Positions 1 through 5,730 of a stretch of DNA of 6,066 nt are shown here, one piece after another. The notes below the pieces were generated by a model. The model worked only from the letters and a program-made list of their open reading frames with translations, was not told the DNA's origin and did not search any database. Each line of letters starts with the position of its first letter. The first letter of the stretch is position 1. The stretch lies in contig JAEWYJ010000159.1 of NCBI GenBank assembly GCA_023395695.1, positions 1-6,066 of the forward strand. Direction: 5' to 3'. Made by a program: the position numbers and the translations under genes. Origin of the DNA: Bacillota bacterium. GTDB taxonomy: Bacteria > Bacillota > Clostridia > Oscillospirales > Ruminococcaceae.

Positions 1-663
1 GGTCACGAGTATGCCCGCTACTGGATGCATAACGGTTTTATTAATGTCGATAACCGCAAGATGAGCAAAAGTCTGGGTAACTTTTTTACAACCCGCGACG
101 TCGCCGAGAAGTTCGGCTATGAGCCGATTAAATTCTTGATGCTTCAGGCGCCCTACCGCACGCCGATTAACTACAACTACGATATTATCGAGCAGTGCCG
201 CGCGGCGCTCGACCGCCTTTACACCTGCCGCGACCACCTCGATTTTGCCGCGACTCATGCAGTTCCAACCCCCATTGAGGGTGAGGAGACCTTCCGCCAG
301 ACCGTGGACACGCGCCGTCAGGCCTTTATTGATGCGATGGACGACGACCTGAACACCGCCGACGCCATTGCAGCGCTGTTCGAGCTGGTGCGCGACTGCA
401 ACAGCTTCTTCGCAGAGCCCAAGTCTGCCGATACGGTCGCCTACGCCATTGCCTGCTTTGACGAGCTGACCGACGTATTGGGTATTTTGTATAACCGTCA
501 CACCCATAGCCTTGACGCCGAGATTGAGACGCTGATTGAAAAGCGTCAGGCCGCCCGCAAGGCCAAAGATTTTAAAACTGCCGATGCCATTCGCGACGAG
601 CTGAAGGCTCAGGGCATCGTGCTGGAAGATACCCCTCAGGGCATTAAGTGGCATAAGGAGTAA
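1..663 (+). CDS. cysS: Cysteinyl-tRNA synthetase, C-terminal part (5' end outside window)
   Basis: This class I aminoacyl-tRNA synthetase charges tRNA-Cys with cysteine in the cytoplasm. The reading frame is open from the first base (GHEYARYWMHNG...), so the ATG at 25 is an internal methionine and not the start. The 220 residues present contain the class I signature KMSKS at 58-72 within NRKMSKSLGNFFTTRDV, which closes over the ATP site. Next come the helical anticodon-binding (DALR-like) region, with YRTPINYNYDII and DDDLNTADAIAALFEL, and the charged C-terminal helix with the typical ending GIVLEDTPQGIKWHKE. The full-length family is about 460-480 residues, so roughly the first half, with the HIGH motif and zinc ligands, lies upstream. 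The frame ends in TAA at 661-663. mtnN follows on the same strand after 88 bases. Identification is firm; regulation cannot be judged because the 5' end is absent. Confidence 0.97.
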   Translation, partial: GHEYARYWMHNGFINVDNRKMSKSLGNFFTTRDVAEKFGYEPIKFLMLQAPYRTPINYNYDIIEQCRAALDRLYTCRDHLDFAATHAVPTPIEGEETFRQTVDTRRQAFIDAMDDDLNTADAIAALFELVRDCNSFFAEPKSADTVAYAIACFDELTDVLGILYNRHTHSLDAEIETLIEKRQAARKAKDFKTADAIRDELKAQGIVLEDTPQGIKWHKE

Positions 664-670
664 TGCGCAG

Positions 671-719
671 GGCCGCCCGTAAATAGATTCTTTGGGGCCG
701 CCCGGCTTTTCGGGCGGCC
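671..719 (+). terminator. GC-rich hairpin with duplicated 5' arm between cysS and mtnN
   Basis: GGCCGCCCG (696-704) pairs perfectly with CGGGCGGCC (711-719) over 9 bp around the loop GCTTTT. The same 5' arm also occurs at 671-679, so the single 3' arm has two possible partners. No U-tract follows (the next bases are TCTCACAAC), so it is at best a weak terminator. It may instead be a partial terminator, a processing site or an mRNA-stabilising hairpin in a cysS-mtnN transcript. The pairing is read directly; the function is inferred. Confidence 0.45.
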
Positions 720-751
720 TCTCACAACAGCAAGCAAAGGGAGGAATACAC

Positions 752-1432
752 ATGACTTGGGGAATTATCGGAGCGCTGCCCGAAGAGGTTGCGCTGCTGT
801 GCGACGCCATGGATATTGAAAGCACCGAGCAGCACTATGGCAGCACCTTTTACCGCGGCAGGCTGGAGGGTCAGCAGGTGGCGGTGGTGTGCTGCAGCAT
901 TGGCAAGGTCAATGCTGCGCTCTGCGCGTCGTTGATGATCCGTGAAATGAACGCCGACGCCGTCATTAACGTCGGCATTGCGGGTGCTGTGGACAAACGC
1001 CTGAAGGTGCTCGACGTCGTACTCTCGACCAACGCGGCATTCCATGACGCCGAACCGCTGATGAAAAACTACTACCCCTTCCGACTGAATTTTGATGCCG
1101 ACCAGCAGCTTCTGGCGCTGGCGCAAAAGGCCAGCGAAATGCTGGGCGAGTTTACATATTACAGCGGGTGTATTGCCACCGGCGACGTGTTTGTGCAGGG
1201 CGGCCCGGTTAAGGACAAAATTGTAGAACGCCTCTCCCCGCTTTGCGTCGAGATGGAAGGCGCCGCCATTGCCCACGCCGCTTTTGTCAACGATAAGCCG
1301 TTTTTGATTATTCGCACCATGTCCGACAGCGCCGACGACGAGGCCGCCATGACCTACGATACATTCAAGGATCGCGCCGCCGCGCAGTCGGCCCATATTG
1401 TGCGACGGATGCTGACGCTGAGCGCAAACTAA
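752..1432 (+). CDS. mtnN: 5'-methylthioadenosine/S-adenosylhomocysteine nucleosidase
   Basis: MtnN (Pfs) hydrolyses the N-glycosidic bond of MTA and SAH, giving adenine plus methylthioribose or S-ribosylhomocysteine. It removes inhibitors of methylation and polyamine synthesis and feeds methionine salvage and AI-2 precursor formation. The 226-residue product matches the family length (about 230). It shows the nucleoside phosphorylase fold motifs: N-terminal GIIGALPEEV with catalytic Glu12, NVGIAGAV (73-80), IATGDVFV (141-148), VEMEGAAIA (166-174) with substrate-binding Met168 and Glu169, and RTMSDSADDEA (188-198) with the catalytic acid Asp192. These align one-to-one with E. coli Glu12, Glu174 and Asp197. 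The ATG at 752 is chosen because AAGGGAGG (737-744) lies 7 bases upstream and the protein then begins at the family's usual MxxGIIGA. An in-frame ATG at 692 lacks an RBS and would add 20 unrelated residues. No separate promoter is obvious, so co-transcription with cysS is likely. Cytosolic. Confidence 0.96.
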   Translation: MTWGIIGALPEEVALLCDAMDIESTEQHYGSTFYRGRLEGQQVAVVCCSIGKVNAALCASLMIREMNADAVINVGIAGAVDKRLKVLDVVLSTNAAFHDAEPLMKNYYPFRLNFDADQQLLALAQKASEMLGEFTYYSGCIATGDVFVQGGPVKDKIVERLSPLCVEMEGAAIAHAAFVNDKPFLIIRTMSDSADDEAAMTYDTFKDRAAAQSAHIVRRMLTLSAN

Positions 1433-1457
1433 AACAACACACAGCAGCCCGGTTTGT

Positions 1458-1486
1458 CTCCGGCGGCATCATCCGCTCAGCCGGAG
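1458..1486 (+). repeat. Inverted repeat downstream of mtnN
   Basis: CTCCGGC (1458-1464) is complementary to GCCGGAG (1480-1486) with a 15-base loop, beginning 26 bases after the mtnN stop. The tail (GCAAATTCGTG) is not a run of T, so this could be a 3'-end stabilising hairpin or a poor terminator for mtnN. The rest of 1433-1590 shows no gene. Confidence 0.3.
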
Positions 1487-1594
1487 GCAAATTCGTGCGG
1501 GTGTATTCGGCTAAAAAGATCAATTATCCGGCCACGCGAAGATTTTGACGCCCTATGAGCGTTCGCCGCAAAACCGGCAGACGGCAGGCCGCTG

Positions 1595-1603
1595 TGTTAT
1601 AAT
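1595..1603 (+). promoter_or_regulatory. Extended -10 promoter candidate
   Basis: TGTTATAAT fits the extended -10 form TGnTATAAT exactly, with a perfect TATAAT at 1598-1603. No good -35 is seen at the expected distance (CGGCAG at 1575-1580), which extended -10 promoters can tolerate. Transcription would start near 1610. No protein gene follows. The next elements are two hairpins and an intrinsic terminator, then the main tRNA promoter, so it would drive either a small RNA or a distal tRNA transcript. Confidence 0.4.
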
Positions 1604-1609
1604 ATCCAA

Positions 1610-1705
1610 GAGCCGAAAACCGCATACCTGTTCATTTGCACATCCGCCGTCCTGCCCTTTCGCCTGCGGGACGCGCAGCCAAACCCAGTTTATTGGCTGC
1701 TTTTG
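1610..1705 (+). ncRNA. Candidate small RNA of about 95 nt, two hairpins
   Basis: The interval between the extended -10 at 1595-1603 and an intrinsic terminator ending near 1705 contains no plausible coding frame but has clear structure. CGTCCTGC (1648-1655) pairs with GCGGGACG (1666-1673) over 8 bp with one U-G pair and a 10-base loop. One base later GCAGCCAA (1675-1682) pairs with TTGGCTGC (1693-1700), followed by TTTT. The unpaired first part is about 38 nt. I do not recognise a known RNA family: it lacks the 6S bulge layout, the SRP tetraloop domain and the T-box AGGGTGG. The end points are inferred from the promoter and terminator; the alternative is that this is only the 3' untranslated end of mtnN plus its terminator. 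Confidence 0.35.
1675..1704 (+). terminator. Intrinsic terminator upstream of tRNA promoter
   Basis: An 8-bp perfect stem GCAGCCAA / TTGGCTGC (1675-1682 with 1693-1700) and a 10-base loop are followed directly by TTTT. It would end either the candidate small RNA or mtnN read-through before the tRNA promoter at 1745-1773. Confidence 0.6.
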
Positions 1706-1744
1706 CCGTCTTTAAGGGATTATATTTTTAAAAGCAAATTCTTG

Positions 1745-1773
1745 TTGACAAATCTCGTGCAATTTGGTAAAAT
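1745..1773 (+). promoter_or_regulatory. Strong sigma-A promoter of the tRNA cluster
   Basis: TTGACA at 1745-1750 is a perfect -35, followed after exactly 17 bases by TAAAAT at 1768-1773 (5 of 6 matches to TATAAT). The start would be near 1780, about 15 bases upstream of the first tRNA. An A/T-rich stretch at 1720-1742 just upstream could act as an UP element. The near-consensus form suits high stable-RNA expression. Confidence 0.8.
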
Positions 1774-1795
1774 AAATGACGCTGCCGAACAGTGC

Positions 1796-1869
<74 letters not shown>

Positions 1870-1883
1870 TTTTTCTTCTATGT

Positions 1884-1960
1884 GCGCCAGTAGCTCAGCT
1901 GGATAGAGCAACTGCCTTCTAAGCAGTAGGCCAGGGGTTCGAGTCCCTTCTGGCGCACCA
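1884..1960 (+). tRNA. tRNA-Arg (anticodon TCT)
   Basis: The acceptor GCGCCAG (1884-1890) pairs with CTGGCGC (1950-1956). The anticodon stem ACTGC/GCAGT encloses the loop CTTCTAA, with anticodon TCT at 1918-1920, reading AGA/AGG. The T arm is AGGGG-TTCGAGT-CCCTT with one G-U pair. Discriminator A; CCA encoded at 1958-1960. It lies 14 bases after tRNA-Gly in the same cluster. Confidence 0.97.
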
Positions 1961-1962
1961 CT

Positions 1963-1981
1963 AAGCTGCCTTGCGGCGCTT
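1963..1981 (+). repeat. Small hairpin in the Arg-His tRNA spacer
   Basis: AAGC (1963-1966) pairs with GCTT (1978-1981) and, after a bulged T, GCC (1968-1970) pairs with GGC (1975-1977) around the loop TTGC. No run of T follows directly, so it is more likely a processing structure or chance than a terminator. Confidence 0.25.
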
Positions 1982-2008
1982 TACATGGATTTTGCGGCTT
2001 TTTGTACT
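1980..2008 (+). promoter_or_regulatory. Possible internal promoter before tRNA-His
   Basis: TTTACA (1980-1985, 5 of 6 to the -35 consensus), 17 bases, then TGTACT (2003-2008, 4 of 6 to the -10). This would start transcription about 5 bases before tRNA-His. The Arg-His spacer of 59 bases is much longer than the other spacers in the cluster, which leaves room for one. The -10 match is weak. Confidence 0.25.
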
Positions 2009-2019
2009 TTAGCACACAT

Positions 2020-2097
2020 GGTGGGTATAGCTCAGTTGGTTAGAGCGCCAGGTTGTGGCCCTGGAGGCCGTCGGTTCGAGCCCGATTATCCACCCCA
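2020..2097 (+). tRNA. tRNA-His (anticodon GTG)
   Basis: The acceptor GTGGGTA (2021-2027) pairs with TATCCAC (2087-2093) with one G-U pair. The extra G(-1) that marks histidine tRNAs is encoded at 2020, opposite C73 at 2094. The anticodon stem CCAGG/CCTGG holds the loop TTGTGGC, with anticodon GTG at 2055-2057. The T arm is GTCGG-TTCGAGC-CCGAT; CCA is encoded at 2095-2097. Confidence 0.97.
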
Positions 2098-2099
2098 CT

Positions 2100-2136
2100 G
2101 ATATGAAAAAAAGGCTTAACGCCTTTTTTTCATATC
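2100..2136 (+). terminator. Perfect 16-bp terminator-like hairpin between tRNA-His and tRNA-Gln
   Basis: GATATGAAAAAAAGGC (2100-2115) pairs perfectly with 2121-2136 around the loop TTAAC. The layout A7-GGC-loop-GCC-T7 is that of a bidirectional intrinsic terminator. However, the GC part is only 3 bp, so termination may be partial. tRNA-Gln begins just 10 bases later. Confidence 0.7.
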
Positions 2137-2145
2137 ATCCCTTAT

Positions 2146-2221
2146 TGGGCTGTAGCCAAGTGGTAAGGCACCAGACTTTGACTCTGGCATTCCGATGGTT
2201 CGAATCCATCCTGCCCAACCA
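2146..2221 (+). tRNA. tRNA-Gln (anticodon TTG)
   Basis: The acceptor TGGGCTG (2146-2152) faces CTGCCCA (2211-2217), with pairs 1-5 and 7 intact but a T-T mismatch at pair 6-67. The anticodon stem CCAGA/TCTGG encloses CTTTGAC, with anticodon TTG at 2178-2180, reading CAA/CAG. The T arm is GATGG-TTCGAAT-CCATC; discriminator A; CCA encoded at 2219-2221. The D arm has a 3-bp GCC/GGC stem, as is usual for bacterial tRNA-Gln. No promoter is visible in the 9-base gap after the preceding hairpin. Confidence 0.95.
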
Positions 2222-2260
2222 AATAAAAATCACCAGTCAAACGACTGGTGATTTTTATTT
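2221..2260. terminator. Bidirectional terminator between tRNA cluster and the antiporter gene
   Basis: A perfect 18-bp stem (2221-2238 with 2243-2260) has the core ATCACCAGTC / GACTGGTGAT, the loop AAAC, and flanks AAATAAAA / TTTTATTT. It therefore has a U-rich tail on either strand. It begins at the last base of the tRNA-Gln CCA and can stop both the tRNA transcript and the convergent minus-strand antiporter transcript, which ends at 2388. The 127 bases from 2261 to 2387 show no gene, only a short GCTGC-TTG-GCAGC hairpin near 2283-2295. Confidence 0.9.
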
Positions 2261-2387
2261 GTGCGCCTGAGGGGGGTATTCGGCTGCTTGGCAGCGCCAA
2301 TATACTGCAAGAAATCTACGACTTTTCCACACGCACGCTTCCTTACACAGCTTCAAAGCAGGGCATCTGCACCACCGTGTTTCACAT

Positions 2388-3689
2388 TCATACACCGGCC
2401 CGGGCTTTCTTAAGCTTACCCAGCAGTGTATACAGGGGTAAAATATACAAAAAGCTTGCCGACAAAAGGCTGATGGTCGGCGCTCCTATCGAGTCCAGCG
2501 GAACTGCGCCGGCAATAGACCACGGTATCAGCGGGGCGATAACCACCGCCGAATTTTCTATGTTGATGGCCAATTCCTGCCTGTCCGGTTCTGTATCGCT
2601 GCACAGCTGATAGGTCAGCATAATCGTCAGCGCCTGGTTACAGGCGATCATTCCGGCAACAAGTGATGTTACAAGCATGCCACCAAACGGCGTTATGCGC
2701 CCGCTGATTTTGGCAAGTAGCGCCTTTATACCGTCAAGCAGCCCGGTTTGTTGGAAAATTCCCGCATAAGCGGAGGAGATGCATACAATGGCCATCACCT
2801 TAAGCATAGAAAGCATTCCGCCGCCGTCAAGCATGACGCCTACCTCCCGGTTTGCAGCATGAAAGCCCTGCGCCATCAGGAGAAGAACGTCCTGGATTTT
2901 CATATGCTGGACAAACAGGCAGATTCCTATGGCCGAAGCAATACTGGCGGACATGACCATTTTTACACTGACACGCAGCACCGACAGCACCAAAACAATA
3001 ACCGCCGGAACCAGCACCGACCAATGCAAATGCATCTCGCTGCTAAAAAGCCGGTGCAGGTCGATAGCTTTTGCTTCCCCACCTCCCATAAATCCCATTA
3101 CTGCATAGACGCAACAGGTCAAAAGGAAGGGCAGCAGCGCCGTGCGCAGCATACGCTTGATATTGTCAAAAATACCGGTACCGGTAAGCGCGCTGATTAA
3201 AAGGGCGCTGGTTGATACGGGAGAGCATCGATCGCCAAAATAGACGCCTGATAGAATCGCCCCGCCCGCCCATATAGGATTGGCTCCCATTGAAACAGCC
3301 ATCGTCATACAAATGACCCCCATTGTGGCCGCCGTTCCAAACGATGTCCCCGTTAGAACAGACATGCCGCAATTTAAAAGAAAGGTCATCAGTATAACCG
3401 AATGGGGATGAATGAGACGAACCGCATAGCAAATAATCATTGGTATGGTTCCGCAAGCCCGCCACAGCGCAGTCAGCATGCCAATCAGCACAAACACGAG
3501 CAAGATGTTTTTTGCCGTTTTGATGCCGGAAATAATCATGCGGGACAGTTCCCAAGGGGTATGCCCCTTCAGTCTGCCGTAAATACAAAAGATCAGCAGC
3601 CCGGTAAGCAAGGCATACAAAATTGGAATATTCAGTAGAATACACAGTATCAGCACAATGCAAAATGAAAGGATCGTAAGCATTTCCAT
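2388..3689 (-). CDS. NhaC-family Na+/H+ antiporter-like membrane protein
   Basis: This is an integral membrane transporter of the NhaC family (ion transporter superfamily), expected to exchange Na+ for H+ or, in relatives such as MleN, to couple carboxylate exchange to Na+. The substrate cannot be settled here. The 433-residue product is mostly hydrophobic helices, about 10-12 segments. Hallmarks are LTGTSFGTAATMGV (112-125), followed by GAILSGVYFGDRCSPVSTSA (143-162), which is the family's GTSxGT...SGxYFGDxxSP region, and a second-half CNQALTIML (350-358) with IPWSIAGAVP (388-397). NhaC itself usually reads GDKMSPLSDTT, so this belongs to a GDRCSP-type branch. The ATG at 3689 is preferred: GGGAG (3704-3700) lies 10 bases upstream, the next residues start the first membrane helix, and the promoter -10 (3716-3711) lies inside the alternative longer frame starting at 3761, which has no RBS. 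It converges on the tRNA cluster and diverges from the chemoreceptor. Confidence 0.88.
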   Translation of the reverse strand: MEMLTILSFCIVLILCILLNIPILYALLTGLLIFCIYGRLKGHTPWELSRMIISGIKTAKNILLVFVLIGMLTALWRACGTIPMIICYAVRLIHPHSVILMTFLLNCGMSVLTGTSFGTAATMGVICMTMAVSMGANPIWAGGAILSGVYFGDRCSPVSTSALLISALTGTGIFDNIKRMLRTALLPFLLTCCVYAVMGFMGGGEAKAIDLHRLFSSEMHLHWSVLVPAVIVLVLSVLRVSVKMVMSASIASAIGICLFVQHMKIQDVLLLMAQGFHAANREVGVMLDGGGMLSMLKVMAIVCISSAYAGIFQQTGLLDGIKALLAKISGRITPFGGMLVTSLVAGMIACNQALTIMLTYQLCSDTEPDRQELAINIENSAVVIAPLIPWSIAGAVPLDSIGAPTISLLSASFLYILPLYTLLGKLKKARAGV

Positions 3690-3710
3690 TTTTGTCACAC
3701 TCCCGCCGGT

Positions 3711-3739
3711 ATTATAGCATTTTGCCGAACGTTTGAAAA
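3711..3739 (-). promoter_or_regulatory. Extended -10 promoter of the antiporter gene
   Basis: Read on the minus strand: TTTTCA (3739-3734), 17 bases, then TATAAT (3716-3711) preceded by TGC, giving TGCTATAAT, an exact extended -10. The predicted start is near 3704, so the leader is only about 15 nt with the ribosome binding site GGGAG at its very 5' end. This supports the ATG at 3689 as the start codon. Confidence 0.6.
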
Positions 3740-3912
3740 CCTCCAAAGCGTACGAATGCACCGTTGTTAACCGACGCGCACGCAGATAGAATGTCGTACT
3801 TTATGTAGCCTGCTAAAGCCGTCCACCCAGTCTTACAGCCGCTTTCTTGCCTATCCGGCAGCAGGTTTTGGCTATAAAAGCATATTTCCCTCGCTTTTAA
3901 AGGTATTTTGTA

Positions 3913-3941
3913 TTGTCTTATTGGCCGCCCAGTTATATAGT
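3913..3941 (+). promoter_or_regulatory. Sigma-A-like promoter of the chemoreceptor gene
   Basis: TTGTCT (3913-3918, 4 of 6) and TATAGT (3936-3941, 5 of 6) are separated by exactly 17 bases. Transcription would begin near 3948, leaving a leader of about 148 nt before the ATG at 4096. I looked for the flagellar sigma-D form (TAAA, about 15 bases, GCCGATAT) and found none with correct spacing, so this receptor gene may not be in the flagellar regulon. Confidence 0.45.
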
Positions 3942-3961
3942 AGCATTATCTCCTGTTTTTT

Positions 3962-4062
3962 GGGCCTTATAAATTCCAGCTTCTGCTCTGGGGTACGGCA
4001 TTTCAGGCCCGTGCAGAAGCACAAACCATGCCCGGCTTGCATCGCCCCAAAGCGACGCGCAA
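3962..4062 (+). promoter_or_regulatory. Structured leader of the chemoreceptor mRNA, possible pseudoknot
   Basis: GGGCCT (3962-3967) is complementary to AGGCCC (4005-4010), and GCTTCTGC (3979-3986) to GCAGAAGC (4013-4020). Because the arms interleave, the two helices form either an H-type pseudoknot or mutually exclusive alternatives. Further possible helices are GTGC-AGAA-GCAC (4011-4022), TGGGG/CCCCA (3989-3993 with 4045-4049) and TTGC/GCAA with CGC/GCG inside (4037-4062). No known riboswitch consensus was recognised. The remaining parts of the 3690-4095 gap hold the two promoters and no gene. Confidence 0.35.
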
Positions 4063-4095
4063 CGCATCATACACATCGGGAAGGAAGAGGATCGG

Positions 4096-5505
4096 ATGTT
4101 ATTTTTAAAATCCAAGAAGAAAAGTGCGCCAAAGGTGGCGCCCGGCGTCAAAGCCCCGCACACGTCCGCCGGAATAAAAAATGCGCGGGACGCTAACCAC
4201 AAAGCGGCCGATATCTTTAAAGGCGTTTTTCAGGTTGCGACGATGGTCAGTGACTTTGAACTGCGGCTCGCATTTTTGGGGGAGAAAATTAAACATTCCT
4301 CCAACAATCTGGGCAATATGTTTTCAGAGGTCGCCTCCTCCTCGGAAGAAATTTCATCCTCGACGTCGCAGATTGTTGACGCCAACTCCGAGCTTTCCGA
4401 TATGATCGGGCATATCTCTCAGGACGCGGCGCTGCTCAACCAAAACACCGAACAGAGCAACGAAATTCTCAGCAGCATTAAGGCGGAAAATTTGGAGATG
4501 ATGGGCTTTTCCAAGGATATGGATCAAAGCGTGGGCGACCTGCTTGTCGTTATACATAAAATCAACGAGGCGGTCAAGGGCATCAATGATATTTCGGATC
4601 AAACCAAGCTTTTATCGCTGAATGCCTCTATTGAAGCCGCCAGAGCCGGCGCTGCCGGCAAAGGCTTTGCCGTTGTGGCCGAAGAAGTTCGTGTGCTTTC
4701 GGAAACAACCAAAAAGCTAACTCTGAATATTGACGCGCTGCTTGAGGAAATGAACGGCGCTTCCAACCGGAGCAAGAGCAGCGTTGAAAAAACGATAGAC
4801 GCCATCAGCAGAGTCAGCGGCAGCATTGAAAGCGTTTCAGGCGTCATGGCAGCCAGCACCGAGGCGACCGCCCATATCACCGGCCGAATTTCTGAGGCTG
4901 CCGAAAGCAGCAGGCGCATCAGCGACTCGCTGCAGGAGTCCTCCTCTGCGCTGGAATCTGTCAACAACGACATTCAAAATCTTTCAAAGTCGGCCGAGGA
5001 GCTCCAGCGCATCAGCGACACCATTGGTGATATTTCCGTCTCGGTCGGTAAAATAGAGACGAAAATTAACGATATGGCCGTCGCCTCGGGCGAAATGGTC
5101 AACAGCAGGCTGTGCGGCCTTTCGAACGAGGACTTTATTGAAACGGTTGAGAACGCAATCAAGGCACATACGATGTGGGTGACCAATGTCAGAAAGATGA
5201 CGCGGGAAATGACGGTTATCCCCATTCAAACCGACGAGCATAAGTGCGGCTTCGGGCATTTTTATTACGCGGTCAAGCCTTCGTCCGATAAGCTGACCGG
5301 ACTCTGGGAGAGCGTAGAAACGCTGCACCACGACCTGCACCAGTTAGGCGACGTCGTCATTGCCGCGGTCAAGGCTCAGGATTCGGGGCGCGCCCGTGCC
5401 AAGGTGGCGGAGGCAGAAAAGCTTACGGGCGCCATAATTGAAAAATTTCAGCAGATGATTAAAGTGACCAATGCGATGAGCGCATCAAACGAGCTTGTTT
5501 TCTGA
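4096..5505 (+). CDS. Soluble methyl-accepting chemotaxis protein with C-terminal CZB domain
   Basis: This cytoplasmic chemoreceptor would control CheA through CheW. The 469-residue product has no membrane segment, signal peptide, HAMP or PAS domain. It starts with a basic, Ala/Pro-rich tail (1-30), then a long antiparallel coiled coil (about 70-335). The conserved hairpin tip is at 179-199: [21 protein letters not shown]. The C-terminal 120 residues fit the chemoreceptor zinc-binding (CZB) domain: HxxW (His358, Trp361), CGFGHFYY (Cys384) and LHHDLHQLG (His411 and His415), giving the 3His/1Cys zinc site. In known CZB proteins (TlpD, DgcZ) this site responds to zinc or to hypochlorous acid oxidation of the Cys; a similar role here is inference. 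The end NELVF lacks the aromatic second residue of CheR-docking pentapeptides such as NWETF. The start ATG has AGGAAGAGG (4082-4090) 5 bases upstream. It is transcribed alone. Confidence 0.93.
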   Translation: MLFLKSKKKSAPKVAPGVKAPHTSAGIKNARDANHKAADIFKGVFQVATMVSDFELRLAFLGEKIKHSSNNLGNMFSEVASSSEEISSSTSQIVDANSELSDMIGHISQDAALLNQNTEQSNEILSSIKAENLEMMGFSKDMDQSVGDLLVVIHKINEAVKGINDISDQTKLLSLNASIEAARAGAAGKGFAVVAEEVRVLSETTKKLTLNIDALLEEMNGASNRSKSSVEKTIDAISRVSGSIESVSGVMAASTEATAHITGRISEAAESSRRISDSLQESSSALESVNNDIQNLSKSAEELQRISDTIGDISVSVGKIETKINDMAVASGEMVNSRLCGLSNEDFIETVENAIKAHTMWVTNVRKMTREMTVIPIQTDEHKCGFGHFYYAVKPSSDKLTGLWESVETLHHDLHQLGDVVIAAVKAQDSGRARAKVAEAEKLTGAIIEKFQQMIKVTNAMSASNELVF

Positions 5506-5673
5506 TTAACCACTATAACGATACCGGTTGGTGTGATGGTTACTCAACGGCTTAAAATAGCGTCGCTTCGGCAGTTTGCCCTGTATTCTGCTGTTGTCCG
5601 TAAGCCGCAGGGCGGTTCTCGCCTTAGCTTGCATTCAATATTTTCAGACCCATGTGCATCTGCAGGCTGTTCG

Positions 5674-5695
5674 GCCGGGGCATGCCGCACCCGGC
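5674..5695. repeat. Short GC-rich inverted repeat
   Basis: GCCGGG (5674-5679) is complementary to CCCGGC (5690-5695) around a 10-base loop in the gap after the chemoreceptor gene. No T-run follows. The first 225 bases of this gap (5506-5730) show no other gene or clear signal. Confidence 0.25.
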
Positions 5696-5730
5696 GGCTA
5701 CACGCCAAAGAACCCTATTCCGGTACGGTC

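Noticed and set aside
722..1396. Long minus-strand open frame opposite mtnN
   Set aside because: It lies antisense to a firmly identified gene, has no recognisable motif, and results from the codon bias of mtnN.
1443..1457. 15-base direct repeat AGCAGCCCGGTTTGT, also at 2737-2751
   Set aside because: One copy is inside the antiporter coding sequence, the flanks do not match, and there is no mobile-element structure; best taken as chance.
2146..2260. tRNA-Gln 3' end as an integration (att) site
   Set aside because: No second copy of the tRNA 3' end and no integrase gene are present in the window.
2055..2270. Plus-strand open frames overlapping tRNA-His and tRNA-Gln, continuing to 2610
   Set aside because: They run through tRNA genes and terminators and then antisense to the antiporter, with no ribosome binding site or family resemblance.
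2748..3200. Plus-strand open frame opposite the antiporter gene
   Set aside because: The product is rich in His, Gln and Asn without motifs; it is the reverse complement of membrane-helix codons.
3814..3841. Possible sigma-D flagellar promoter (TAAA ... GCCG)
   Set aside because: The spacing of about 20 bases between the elements is too long and the second element lacks GATA.
4020..4062. Resemblance to a c-di-GMP-I (GEMM) riboswitch
   Set aside because: CACAAACC and GACGCGCAA recall parts of the consensus, but the GGGACGCAAAGCC core and the tetraloop-receptor arrangement are absent.
3921..4202. Small open frames on both strands in the chemoreceptor leader
   Set aside because: They overlap the promoter and the start of the chemoreceptor gene, lack ribosome binding sites, and have no motif.
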